Shown here piece after piece: positions 47,178 through 56,123 of a DNA stretch of 64,000 nt (position 1 is its first letter; each line of letters starts with the position of its first letter). Location of the stretch: contig JADHNZ010000006.1 of the NCBI GenBank assembly GCA_016779225.1, positions 1-64,000 on the forward strand. Direction: 5' to 3'. The notes under the pieces are model-generated. The model saw only the letters and a list, made by a program, of their open reading frames with translations. It was not told where the DNA came from and did not search any database. A program made the translations under genes and the position numbers. The DNA is from Planctomycetota bacterium (GTDB lineage Bacteria; Planctomycetota; UBA1135; GCA-002686595).

Positions 47178-47364
47178 AGGCGCGCTAAGAATAGAGGGCT
47201 GGCGGGCCGAGTCAAGCGCCCAGCGCCGGCTCTTCCTCGGGAGGCTCCCGTTGAGACCGACCCGTAACCCCGGCGGGGACACAAACCGGTCCCCCACGCA
47301 CGCGCTCCAGGCTGCAGATTGAAGGGGTCTTCCCCCCCCGTCCCGACGGTCTCTGCGATTCGCC

Positions 47365-49923
47365 ATGAGAAACCTGAAATACGCCCTCCTGGGGCTCCTG
47401 TGCGCTCCCACCCTGGCCCAGCGGCCCGAGGTTCCGTTCCCGATGACCAGCCTCGGCACGGATGCCGGCCTCGAGGCGCTGCTGCTCCAGCCCGACCTGG
47501 TCGCCCTTGGAGGCCTCGAGAGCCTCTCCACGGTCGAGCTGACGGGCTTCCCGCTGCCCTCGGGCGCCTCCGTGGACCTTGTGCTCGAGCGGCTCTCCGT
47601 GGAGCGTCACCGCTTCGGTCTCCACCTGGACGGCGTCGCCGCGCCGGGCATCGTCGAGGGCCTCGGCCTGACGGTGTGGAAGGGCTCCATCGAAGGCGCG
47701 CCGGACAGTGATGTCATGCTGGGCTTCTCTCCCCACGGCTGCAGGGGCTGGGTCAAGCTGGGTCAGGACCTTGTGCATGTGATGCCGCAGCCGGACGCCA
47801 GCGGCGACTGGACCCAGGGGCATGTCGTCCTCATGGAGGAGGCGAGCCTCAACGAGCGAGGCTTTGAGCTGCGCGGCGACTGTGAGACCGCGCGCCAGAT
47901 CCCGACCGGCGAGCCGGTGTTCGTGAATCCCGGAGCGGGCGAGCCGCCGCTGGCCAACATGGGCAGCTGCTCCAAGGTCGAGTGCTCGGTCGCCCTCGAG
48001 TGCGACACCCAGCTCTACGACATCTTTGGGGATGTGAACGCAGCCACCGCCTATGTGACCACCCTCTGGACCTTCATCGGGGATCGCTACGACACCCAGG
48101 CCAACACGGTCCTGGTGCACCCCTACCTGAACATCCCGACGAATGGCACCGACCCCTGGGTCGCCCAGGACAACGGCGGCAGCAGCGTGGACCTGCTCTA
48201 CGAGTTCCAGGCGGCCTGGGTCGGGAGCATCCCCCTCAACTGCCGCACGGCGCACTTCATGTCCGGGGCGAGCTTGGGCGGCGGGGTCGCCTGGCTGGGC
48301 GTCCTCTGCAACGACACCTACAACTTCGCCGTCTCGGGCAACATCAACACCGGGGTCAGCTTCCCCGTGGTGCAGGCTCCGACCAACTGGGACTTCATGG
48401 TGTGCGCCCACGAGCTCGGCCACAACTTCGACAGCCCCCACAGCCACGACTTCTGCCCGCCCCTGGATGAGTGCGCGCCCTCCGGCTACTTCGGCCAGTG
48501 CCAGACCGCTCAGGTCTGCACGAACCAGGGCACGATCATGTCCTACTGCCACCTCTGCAGCGGCGGCACCGGGAACATCACGACCTACTTCCACCCGACT
48601 GCGGCCGCCCGCATGACCCTCCATGCCGCAGCCTGCCTGCCGAGCTATGCGGACGCGAGTGCCGACGCACCGACGGTCATGGCGCCTGGCGTGCCGACCA
48701 CGGTGACGCTCAGCACCACGGCCTCCCCGACCACGCCGCCCCAGGTCTGGTACGCGGCGGATGGCGTGAGCTTCAGCGCCATCGACATGGTTCCCGGAGC
48801 CGTTGGCACCTGGACAGCGGACCTGCCCGCCGCTGCCTGCGGAGACCAGCCGGCCTTCTACTACACCGTGACGGACCCGGCATGCGGGGCCCTGACCCTC
48901 CCCGCCGGGGCTCCCGCAGCCGCCTACACCGCGGTGGTTGGCACCTTCTCCGTCGCGGCCTCGGACGCCTGCGAAGTCCCCACCGGCTGGACCGTGGGCG
49001 ACCCGAACGACGACGCCACCACGGGCATCTGGGAGAACGCCGCGCCCCAGGGCACCACGGCCCAGCCTGGCGAGGACCACACGGCTGGCTCGGGCACGAA
49101 CTGCTGGGTGACCGGCGCGACGGCCGGCGCCTCGGTGGGCTCCAACGACATCGACGGAGGAACCACGACCCTGTTCTCGCCGGTCTACGACCTGTCGGGA
49201 CTGACGGCTCCGGTGGTGTCCTACTGGCGCTGGTACAACAACTCCGGAGGCTCCAACCCGGGTCAGGACTCGATGGAGATCGATGTGAGCAACGATGGCG
49301 GTGCCACCTGGACCTCCCTCGAGGTCGTCGGCCCCACCAGCGACAACACCGGGGGCTGGGTCCTGGCCTCCCACGACCTGGCCTCGATCGTGACCCCCAC
49401 CTCCCAGGTCCAGATTCGCTTCCGAGCCAGCGACCTCGGCGCGGGCTCCATCGTGGAGGCCGCCATCGACGACCTGGAGATCAGCGAGTTCTCTTGTGGC
49501 GGGACCGGCCCGATCGGCACCCGCTACTGCAGCCCCGCGGCCCCGAACTCCTCTGGCGCCGGTGGCGTCCTGGAGCTCGTGGGTTCGGCCGTCCTCGCGG
49601 ACAATGACCTCGCCCTCGAGGCCAGCAGCCTGCCCCAGAACCAGTTCGGCCTGTTCGTGACCAGCCAGACCACGGGCTCGGCCACCGTTGGCTCAGGCAC
49701 CCTCTGCGTGGCAGGCCAGATCGGCCGCTTCTCGGGGCCCGGGCAGATCCAGAACTCAGGGGCATCGGGCTCCTTCAGCCTGGCGGTGGACCTCACCGGC
49801 GGCTGGCCCGTGGTTGGCGTGAACGCGCCGGCCCCCGGGGAGACCTGGCACTTCACCACCTGGTTCCGGGATGTGGGCGCCACCTCCAACTTCACGGATG
49901 CGGTGTCGCTGACCTTCCAGTGA
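47365..49923 (+). CDS. Secreted metzincin-type zinc metalloprotease
   Basis: Protein of 852 aa with a signal peptide (MRNLKYALLGLLCAPTLAQ). The zinc site HELGHNFDSPHSHD (residues about 349-362) has the HExxHxxxxxH pattern and the Met-turn is in GTIMSYCHL, as in reprolysin-like peptidases. N-terminal residues 30-180 form a propeptide-like domain. After the protease come a beta-rich domain and a large adhesin-like module rich in Thr, Ser, Gly and Asp (VSYWRWYNNSGGSNP). The end domain begins GTRYCSPAAPNSSGAGGVLE, a terminus I associate from memory with exported planctomycete proteins. Followed by a strong hairpin. Confidence 0.88.
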   Translation: MRNLKYALLGLLCAPTLAQRPEVPFPMTSLGTDAGLEALLLQPDLVALGGLESLSTVELTGFPLPSGASVDLVLERLSVERHRFGLHLDGVAAPGIVEGLGLTVWKGSIEGAPDSDVMLGFSPHGCRGWVKLGQDLVHVMPQPDASGDWTQGHVVLMEEASLNERGFELRGDCETARQIPTGEPVFVNPGAGEPPLANMGSCSKVECSVALECDTQLYDIFGDVNAATAYVTTLWTFIGDRYDTQANTVLVHPYLNIPTNGTDPWVAQDNGGSSVDLLYEFQAAWVGSIPLNCRTAHFMSGASLGGGVAWLGVLCNDTYNFAVSGNINTGVSFPVVQAPTNWDFMVCAHELGHNFDSPHSHDFCPPLDECAPSGYFGQCQTAQVCTNQGTIMSYCHLCSGGTGNITTYFHPTAAARMTLHAAACLPSYADASADAPTVMAPGVPTTVTLSTTASPTTPPQVWYAADGVSFSAIDMVPGAVGTWTADLPAAACGDQPAFYYTVTDPACGALTLPAGAPAAAYTAVVGTFSVAASDACEVPTGWTVGDPNDDATTGIWENAAPQGTTAQPGEDHTAGSGTNCWVTGATAGASVGSNDIDGGTTTLFSPVYDLSGLTAPVVSYWRWYNNSGGSNPGQDSMEIDVSNDGGATWTSLEVVGPTSDNTGGWVLASHDLASIVTPTSQVQIRFRASDLGAGSIVEAAIDDLEISEFSCGGTGPIGTRYCSPAAPNSSGAGGVLELVGSAVLADNDLALEASSLPQNQFGLFVTSQTTGSATVGSGTLCVAGQIGRFSGPGQIQNSGASGSFSLAVDLTGGWPVVGVNAPAPGETWHFTTWFRDVGATSNFTDAVSLTFQ

Positions 49924-49972
49924 TCCGGGTCCCCTGACCCCTCTGGGCGGACCACCTCCGCTCCGGGCCCCT

Positions 49973-50006
49973 GGCGGGGGCCCGTGCGCCTGCACGGGCC
50001 CCCGCC
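49973..50006 (+). terminator. Strong hairpin after the protease gene
   Basis: Perfect 15-bp stem GGCGGGGGCCCGTGC / GCACGGGCCCCCGCC with loop GCCT, then TTGCC. Very stable, with a short U-poor tail. Confidence 0.6.
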
Positions 50007-50105
50007 TTGCCATTCCAGGGACACTCGGGACCGGGAGTCACCGCGCCAGCGCGTGATTCCCCCAAGTCCTTGCAATCGCCAGGAGCGGGTCGCGACGATG
50101 CCTTC

Positions 50106-50507
50106 ATGCCGACCCCTGTCGTGACCCTCGCGCGTGTCCTCCTGGGCCTGCCCTACCTGGTGCTGGGGCTGAACCACTTCGTGAAGTTCTTCGGCATGCC
50201 CGCGCCTCCGAGCGCAGCCGAGGCGTTCCTGGGCGGCCTGGCGTCCACGAGCTGGGTGTTCCCCGTGGTGAAGGGGGCCGAGGTGATCGGCGGCGCGCTG
50301 CTGGTCCTGGGCTGGGCCCAGCCCCTCGCTCTGGTGCTGCTGACCCCGGTCACCATCGGGATCGTCGGGTACGCCTTCGACTTCGGCGGCGGGCTCAAGG
50401 ACTACGCCCTGCCCTACGCCATGGGCGGACTTCACCTGCTCCTGCTGATCCGCCACCGGAGCGCCTGGGCCGGGCTGTTCTTCAGTGAGGTCGACGAAGA
50501 GGAGTGA
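50106..50507 (+). CDS. DoxX-like small membrane protein
   Basis: Protein of 133 aa from the ATG at 50106 with four hydrophobic segments. LLGLPYLVLGLNHFVKFF near the N-terminus and the AEVIGGALLVLG segment match the DoxX family of four-helix membrane proteins. These are proposed to act in redox or thiol homeostasis, but the role is not settled. It ends acidic (SEVDEEE). It is convergent with glnS, whose stop is 9 nt away. Confidence 0.7.
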   Translation: MPTPVVTLARVLLGLPYLVLGLNHFVKFFGMPAPPSAAEAFLGGLASTSWVFPVVKGAEVIGGALLVLGWAQPLALVLLTPVTIGIVGYAFDFGGGLKDYALPYAMGGLHLLLLIRHRSAWAGLFFSEVDEEE

Positions 50508-50516
50508 CGAGTCGCT

Positions 50517-52196
50517 TCAGCTCGACTTGCCCTGCTCCTTGGCCCAGGTGTCTCTCAGCGTCACCGTGCGCAGGAACCTGAGGCCCGCGGCCGCAGGGTC
50601 CGCCCGGTAGTAGCCCAGGCGCTCGAACTGGTAGGTCTCCCCAGGAGCAGCCTCCGCCGCGGCGGGCTCCACCCAGAGGGTCCCCTCCGTGCGCGAGGTT
50701 GGGTTGAGATCGGAGCGCCAGTCCTCCAGCGCAGCCGGGTTGGGGTCCATGAAGAGGGGCTCGAAGGTCCACAGGGGGACCTCCTCAGCAGTCGCAGCGG
50801 CAACCCAGTGGATGATGCCCTTGACCTTCTTCTCGCCCTCCGGCGTCACCCCGCCGAAGGTTCTTGGGTCGTGTGAGCAGCGCAGCTCCACCACCGCGCC
50901 GTCGGCGTCCTTGATGACCTCGTCGCAGGTGATGACCGGCCCGTAGCGCAGGCGCACCGAGCCCCCCGGGCGCAGGCGGAAGAACTTGCGCGGAGCGTCC
51001 TCTAGGAAGTCGTCCTGCTCGATGAGGACCTCGCGCCGGAGCTCCACCGGACGGGTCGCCCCGCTGGGGTCCTCGGGGTTGTCCACGGCCTCGCAGCGGA
51101 TCACCTCATCCTCCCCGATAGTGGTGACCACCACCCGCAGCGGTGCCTGGACGGCCATGCGCCGGGGCGCGGTCCTGTTGAGCTCGCTGCGGACCGCATC
51201 CTCGAGCCAGGAGAGCTCGGCGGTACTGGTGACCTTCGTCACCCCCACGCGCGCGCAGAAGGAGCGCAGGGCCTCGGCGGGATAGCCCCGGCGCCGCATC
51301 CCCTGCAGGGTGGGAAGCCGGGGATCGTCCCAGCCGTCCACATGCCCCTCCTCGACGAGCTCGACGAGCCTCCGCTTGGAGAGGACCGTGTGCGTGACAT
51401 TGAGGCGCGAGAACTCGATCTGACGCGGCCGGAAGGGGACCTCTAGGCGCTGCACGAGCCACTCGTAGAGGGGCCGGTGGTTCTCGAACTCGAGGCTGCA
51501 GAGGCTGTGCGTCACGCCCTCGAAGGCGTCGCACTGGCCGTGCGCCATGTCGTAGGTCGGATAGATGCACCAGGCGTCGCCGGTGCGATGGTGTGGTGCC
51601 TTCAGGATGCGGTACAGGACCGGGTCCCGCATCAGCAGGTTCGCGTGCGCCATGTCGATCTTGGCGCGGAGCACGCAGTGCCCCTCCTGGAACTCGCCTG
51701 CCCGCATGGCGCGGAACAGGCGCAGGTTCTCCTCCGCGCTGCGCGAGCGGAACGGGGACTCCGTGCCCGCGACGCCAGGCCCACCGCGCTGGGCACGGAT
51801 CTCGGCAACGGGCAGGTCGTCCACATAGGCGTCACCGGCCCCGATCAGGGCCTCTGCGAAGGCGTAGAGCTGCTCGAAGAAGTCGGAGGCGTAGTACTGG
51901 CGCTCGCCCCAATCAAAGCCCAGCCAGCGCACATCCTCCTGGATCGCCTCGACGAAGCGCGTCTCCTCCTTGCTCGGGTTCGTGTCATCGAACCGGAGGT
52001 TGCAGAGCCCGCCGTACTGGGCGGCAAGGCCGAAGTCGACGCAGATGGCCTTGGCGTGGCCCAGGTGCAGGAAGCCGTTGGGCTCCGGTGGGAAGCGCGT
52101 GTGGACAGCCTGCACCCGGCCCTCGGCGAGGTCGCGGTCGATCTCGACCTCGATGAAGTGGCGGGACGGGCGCTCGTTCTCGGCGGAGTCGGTCAT
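50517..52196 (-). CDS. glnS: Glutamine-tRNA ligase
   Basis: Class I synthetase, 559 aa from the ATG at 52196. The HIGH motif is in FPPEPNGFLHLGHAKAI near residue 43, and NLRFDDTNPSKEE and PTYDMAHGQCDA follow. VLSKRR (near 270) is the KMSKS-type motif, and the C-terminal anticodon-binding beta-barrels carry VELRREVLIEQDDF. Presence of GlnRS shows that this organism charges Gln directly, at least in part. The frame extends far upstream but that is a shadow of the sulfatase gene. Confidence 0.97.
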   Translation of the reverse strand: MTDSAENERPSRHFIEVEIDRDLAEGRVQAVHTRFPPEPNGFLHLGHAKAICVDFGLAAQYGGLCNLRFDDTNPSKEETRFVEAIQEDVRWLGFDWGERQYYASDFFEQLYAFAEALIGAGDAYVDDLPVAEIRAQRGGPGVAGTESPFRSRSAEENLRLFRAMRAGEFQEGHCVLRAKIDMAHANLLMRDPVLYRILKAPHHRTGDAWCIYPTYDMAHGQCDAFEGVTHSLCSLEFENHRPLYEWLVQRLEVPFRPRQIEFSRLNVTHTVLSKRRLVELVEEGHVDGWDDPRLPTLQGMRRRGYPAEALRSFCARVGVTKVTSTAELSWLEDAVRSELNRTAPRRMAVQAPLRVVVTTIGEDEVIRCEAVDNPEDPSGATRPVELRREVLIEQDDFLEDAPRKFFRLRPGGSVRLRYGPVITCDEVIKDADGAVVELRCSHDPRTFGGVTPEGEKKVKGIIHWVAAATAEEVPLWTFEPLFMDPNPAALEDWRSDLNPTSRTEGTLWVEPAAAEAAPGETYQFERLGYYRADPAAAGLRFLRTVTLRDTWAKEQGKSS

Positions 52197-52227
52197 GGCG
52201 GGCCTCCTAGCCAGGAGGGCGAGCAGT

Positions 52228-53715
52228 CTAGCGCGCGCCCGATCGGGCCCGTGGCTCTGGATCCGCGACGAAGCCCGGGTCGGGCCCCGAGGGCATCGGC
52301 GCCCCCACGGAGGCGCGCCAGGCAACCAGCCTCTCGTGCAGGTCCTCAACGGTCTCGGGCTCGGCGGCCGCAAGGTCCCGCTCCTCGCCGGGGTCCTGCT
52401 GCAGGTCGAAGAGCTGCAGTCGGCCGGACTCGAAGTCCTCCAGGAGCTTCCAGCGGCCCAGCCGAAGGGCCCCTCCGGGGCGGGCGCGCCAAGGATCTCC
52501 AGCGTGGCCTCGGCCCTCCAGGTAGCACGGGAAGTGCCAGAAGAGCGGGCGCTCGTCCGGCCTGCCCCTCTGGGCCAGGTCACGCCCGCGTAGTCCTGCG
52601 GGGAGGCTCGCCCCGGCGAGGGCCAAGAGGGTCGGAGCGAGATCCACATGGTGCGCCGGCTCCGAGCAGGACTCGCCCTCGAGAGCGAACGGACCGCCGT
52701 GCAGAACAAGGGGCACCCGGATCCCTCCCTCACGGAGCATTCCCTTCCAGCCGCTGAGAGGCTCCATCGAAGTGATCGGCGCAAGCCCCCCGTTATCGCT
52801 GGTCAGGATCGTCACCAGGGGGCGCCCGCCGCGCAGGCGCCGGTGCGCCGCCAGGGCCCGCCCAAGCTGTCGGTCGAGGCTTGCCAGCATGCCCGCGTAG
52901 CGGGGATTGCCCTGTCCGCGATCGGGGAGCCGCTCGCGGAAGACCTCAACCTCTCCCTCGGGCGCCTGGATCGGCGTGTGCACCGCGTAGGGCGTCCAGC
53001 TGAGGAAGAGGGGCCGGTCCTCCTCGGAGCCGAGGATCTCGGCTGCGGCCTGCCCCTCAAGCTCCGTGAGCCAGCTGCCTTCGGGCGCGTCCTCGGTTCC
53101 GGGCAGGCCGTGGGGCGCCCGGTAGCCCTTGGGTGGGTGCCCCCACTTGCCGCCGGCGAAGTTGCGCTCGAAGCCGAAGGCCGTCGGGTCCTCGCTGATG
53201 TGCCACTTGCCCACATGAGCCGTGTGGTAGCCCGCCTCCCTCAGAGCCTCCGCCAGGGTCCAGCAGCCCTCCTCCAGGGAAGTGCGAGAGTCGGGGAGCA
53301 GCAGGCGGCGCGTCCCCTCGCGGCCCCGGGCCGGACTCCCAACGGTCAGGATCCCGTGCTCGGGGGTCCAGGTGCCCGTGTGTACGCTCCCCCGGCTGGG
53401 AGCGCAGTTGGGCGCGGCGGCGTAGGCGTGGGTGAAGACGAGGCCCTCACGAGCGAGGGCGTCCATGTGCGGCGTGAGGTGATACCCGCTGCCCATGAAG
53501 CTGGGATCCCGCCAGCCCATGTCGTCCACCATGAACAGGAGCAGATCTGGGCGCGCGGGCTCCTGGGCGCGCGTCCGGGCCGGCCCGGCCAAGAGCAGGA
53601 GGAGCGACAGCGGTACAAGGCCACGAGAGGGACGGCCCCCCCGGGGCCGAAAACGGGGAGGAGCCCCCTGCAAAGCAGAAGGCTCCTCTCCAGCGGCGAA
53701 GACGCCGCGTGACAT
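52228..53715 (-). CDS. Type I sulfatase with canonical CxPxR motif
   Basis: Protein of 495 aa. The N-terminal basic region and LVPLSLLLLLAGPARTRA form a long signal peptide. The fold shows LLLFMVDDMGWRDPS (metal-binding Asp pair), NCAPSRGSVHTG (nucleophile Cys near residue 104, CxPxR, converted to formylglycine), HVGKWHIS and LTSDNGGLAP. The enzyme would cleave sulfate esters, probably of polysaccharides, outside the cell. No sulfatase-maturation enzyme is nearby; the SUMF1-fold protein at 56124 lacks the needed cysteines. It is downstream of a Gfo/Idh/MocA gene on the same strand (20 nt gap). Confidence 0.93.
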   Translation of the reverse strand: MSRGVFAAGEEPSALQGAPPRFRPRGGRPSRGLVPLSLLLLLAGPARTRAQEPARPDLLLFMVDDMGWRDPSFMGSGYHLTPHMDALAREGLVFTHAYAAAPNCAPSRGSVHTGTWTPEHGILTVGSPARGREGTRRLLLPDSRTSLEEGCWTLAEALREAGYHTAHVGKWHISEDPTAFGFERNFAGGKWGHPPKGYRAPHGLPGTEDAPEGSWLTELEGQAAAEILGSEEDRPLFLSWTPYAVHTPIQAPEGEVEVFRERLPDRGQGNPRYAGMLASLDRQLGRALAAHRRLRGGRPLVTILTSDNGGLAPITSMEPLSGWKGMLREGGIRVPLVLHGGPFALEGESCSEPAHHVDLAPTLLALAGASLPAGLRGRDLAQRGRPDERPLFWHFPCYLEGRGHAGDPWRARPGGALRLGRWKLLEDFESGRLQLFDLQQDPGEERDLAAAEPETVEDLHERLVAWRASVGAPMPSGPDPGFVADPEPRARSGAR

Positions 53716-53735
53716 GGATCTGGGCTGCTCGTGGC

Positions 53736-55025
53736 TCAAACGAACGGAGTGATTCCGGGCTGCGCGACCGGGCGCATGGGGACATCGCCCCACTCGTAGG
53801 CCGCCGGCGAGAGGTCCAGCTCGCTGTTCCACGCCTGGTCCCAGGTGACGGTCTTGCCCGTGTACGCGCTCATGCGCGCCATGATGGCCATCATCGTGGA
53901 CTTGCACATGTAGTCGGCGTTGTCGATGCGCTCGCCGCCACGCAGGGCCGCGAACAGCGCGTCGTGCTCGTTCTGGTACATGTCGTCCGGCCCCTCACCG
54001 CGATAGCGCCACTTCTCGCCCTCGGTGTTGATGCGGTGCGACTGCAGGGCCGCAGTGCCCTTGGTGCCGTAGGCGAAGTCCGACACATTGGCGTCGGCCC
54101 CGACCCACTGACGGCAGGAGCTGAAGCCCTTCACGCCGTTGCCCCACTCGTAGACCGTGTTGAAGTGGTCGTAGATGTTCCCCCACTGCTCATCCGTGCG
54201 CACGATGCGACCGCCGGAGGCGGTGCACTTCACGGGGTAGTCGTCCTGCATGGCCCAGGCCAGCTTGTCGAGGCTGTGGATGTGCTGCTCGGCAATGTGA
54301 TCACCGGACAGCCAGGTGAAGTAGAGCCAGTTGCGCATCTGGTACTCCATCTCGCTCCACTCGGCCTTGCGGCCGCGGTGCCAGAGTCCGCCGGTGTTGT
54401 AGGTGCACTCGAGCGCCGTGATGTCCCCGATCATCCCGTCGTGGACGCGCTTGAAGGTCTCCTGCTTCGCGAACTGGTAGCGATAGCAGAGCCCCGAGCT
54501 GATCGAGAGGCCCTTCTCACGGGCCTTCTCGCTGGCCGCCCAGACGCGCCTCACGCCCACCGCATCCGTGGCGATCGGCTTCTCGACGAACGCGTGGACA
54601 CCGTGCTCGACCGCGTACTCCACATGGAGCGGGCGGAAGTGCGGAGAGGTGGCCAGGAGGACCACATCGCAGCTGTCGATGACGCCCTTGTACGCGTCGA
54701 AGCCCACGAACTGGCGATCCTCAGGCACATCGATGCGGTCCGCGATGTCGCCGATCGCCTTCAGGCTCCCGAGCTTCGCGGTGAGGAAGTCCGGGAAGGC
54801 GTCGCCGAGAGCAACGAGCTTCACATTGGGGTCCGCGCGCAGGGCATTCACGGCGGCGCCGCCCCCACGCCCCCCGCAGCCCACTAGGCCGACGCTCAGG
54901 GTCTCCTTGGAGTCGGCCCTCAGGGTCGCGCCCAGGGCCGAGGGCAGGGTGGAGCCGGCGGCGGCGAGGGCGCCACCTGCACGCAGGAACTGTCGGCGGT
55001 TGCCGCGGGGAAAGGGAGAGCTCAT
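53736..55025 (-). CDS. Gfo/Idh/MocA-family oxidoreductase, Tat-exported, copy 1
   Basis: Protein of 429 aa from the ATG at 55025. A twin-arginine signal (GNRRQFLRAGGALAAAGS) precedes a Rossmann domain with LVGCGGRGGGAAVNAL, followed by VVLLATSPHFRPLH and the catalytic-region HAFVEKPIATD. The C-terminal domain has EQHIHSLDKLAW, a His-rich motif of this planctomycete subgroup. It resembles copy 2 (57298-58605) throughout. Probable NAD(P)-dependent sugar oxidoreductase in the periplasm. The stop of apbE overlaps its start by 4 nt. Confidence 0.9.
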   Translation of the reverse strand: MSSPFPRGNRRQFLRAGGALAAAGSTLPSALGATLRADSKETLSVGLVGCGGRGGGAAVNALRADPNVKLVALGDAFPDFLTAKLGSLKAIGDIADRIDVPEDRQFVGFDAYKGVIDSCDVVLLATSPHFRPLHVEYAVEHGVHAFVEKPIATDAVGVRRVWAASEKAREKGLSISSGLCYRYQFAKQETFKRVHDGMIGDITALECTYNTGGLWHRGRKAEWSEMEYQMRNWLYFTWLSGDHIAEQHIHSLDKLAWAMQDDYPVKCTASGGRIVRTDEQWGNIYDHFNTVYEWGNGVKGFSSCRQWVGADANVSDFAYGTKGTAALQSHRINTEGEKWRYRGEGPDDMYQNEHDALFAALRGGERIDNADYMCKSTMMAIMARMSAYTGKTVTWDQAWNSELDLSPAAYEWGDVPMRPVAQPGITPFV

Positions 55026-56098
55026 GGGTCTGTTATAGCAGGAGCTGCGGCGAGGAATCCGGGGCTGACCTCGATCCCAAACGCATCCCCTACAGGCTCG
55101 AGCAGGCGCCCCTCGACTCCGCCTGGCAGGCTCCCGAGGACCCACGCGCCGGTGATGCACAGGGCGGTGGCCCAGCCATCCGCCTGGGTCGCCGTCGGGG
55201 CGATGCAGCTGGCGGCCCGGGGCCGGTCGAGCCACTCTCCGGTGCGGGGGTCGAGGATGTGGCCCATCACCCGCCCCTCCAGAGTTAGGGGGCGCGCACT
55301 GAGGCCTGAGGTCGCGAGGCCACAGCTGCTCAACTGCAGGACCTGGCGGTCCCCCTCAGCGGCCGACACCACCACCTGCCAGCCCGCATGGCCGGGAGGG
55401 GCCTGCCCGATTCGCAGGTCACCTCCGCCGTCGATCAGCGCTCTTTGCAGCCCTGCCGCACAGAGCGCCGCATAGGCGCGATCCAGCGCGAGCCCCTTCC
55501 CGAAGGCACCGAAGTCGAGGCGCATCCCGGGGCGCCTCAAGCGGACCTGGCCATCCGGCGAACGCTCGAGGCCCGCCCAGCCCACTGCTGCCCGCGCAGC
55601 CGCCAGGCGTGCGCCGTCGGGAATCTGGGCCTGTCGGGCGGCACGCCGCCACAGACGCGTCAGCGGTCCCACGGTGGGGTCGCACGCTCCCGTCGTCTCC
55701 GCCACGAGCTGCTCACTCCAAGCCAGAGCCTCGGCCAAGACTGGAGACGGCACATGCCACTCCCCGTCCTCGAGGCCACGCACCTCGCTGTCCGGCCTGT
55801 AGTCGCTCAGGGCCTGCTCGACCCGCTCGAGCTCGCTCCAGACCGCCTCGAGCGCAGCCTCGACCTTGTCGCCCGTGCGATGCCACAGGCGTACCTCGAA
55901 CCAGGTCCCCATGGCTGAGCGCCGCGCACGGACCTCCTCCCATCCCTCCTCCCATCCCTCCTCGTGGGACGCACGCTGAGGGGGCTCTTGCAGAGCCCTC
56001 ACATGAGCCTCCTCCAAGGAGCCCGCGCAGGCCCCGAGCAGCCATGCAGCGAGGGCGCCTGCCAGCACGCGAAGCGGGGCTCGGAGGGTCGTGTTCAC
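55022..56098 (-). CDS. apbE: FAD:protein FMN transferase ApbE, lipoprotein
   Basis: Attaches FMN covalently to proteins at the cell surface. From the GTG at 56098 the protein has 358 aa with a lipoprotein signal RVLAGALAAWLLGAC. Core features: SAMGTWFEVRLWH, VEQALSDYRPDSEV, DFGAFGKGLALDRA (FAD/metal binding), RALIDGGGDLRIG and MGHILDPRTGEWLD. An ATG at 56125 would overlap the divergent SUMF1-fold gene start, so the GTG is preferred. A tandem repeat near the N-terminus encodes EEGWEEGW. Coupled to the Gfo/Idh/MocA gene downstream. Confidence 0.92.
   Translation of the reverse strand: MNTTLRAPLRVLAGALAAWLLGACAGSLEEAHVRALQEPPQRASHEEGWEEGWEEVRARRSAMGTWFEVRLWHRTGDKVEAALEAVWSELERVEQALSDYRPDSEVRGLEDGEWHVPSPVLAEALAWSEQLVAETTGACDPTVGPLTRLWRRAARQAQIPDGARLAAARAAVGWAGLERSPDGQVRLRRPGMRLDFGAFGKGLALDRAYAALCAAGLQRALIDGGGDLRIGQAPPGHAGWQVVVSAAEGDRQVLQLSSCGLATSGLSARPLTLEGRVMGHILDPRTGEWLDRPRAASCIAPTATQADGWATALCITGAWVLGSLPGGVEGRLLEPVGDAFGIEVSPGFLAAAPAITDP
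55934..55963. repeat. 12-bp tandem repeat inside apbE
   Basis: The unit CTCCTCCCATCC occurs twice, followed by a partial third copy. It encodes EEGWEEGWEE in a linker after the signal peptide; being in multiples of three it can expand without a frameshift. Confidence 0.7.
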
Positions 56099-56123
56099 GC
56101 TGGCGAGGGTACCCTGGGGTCTC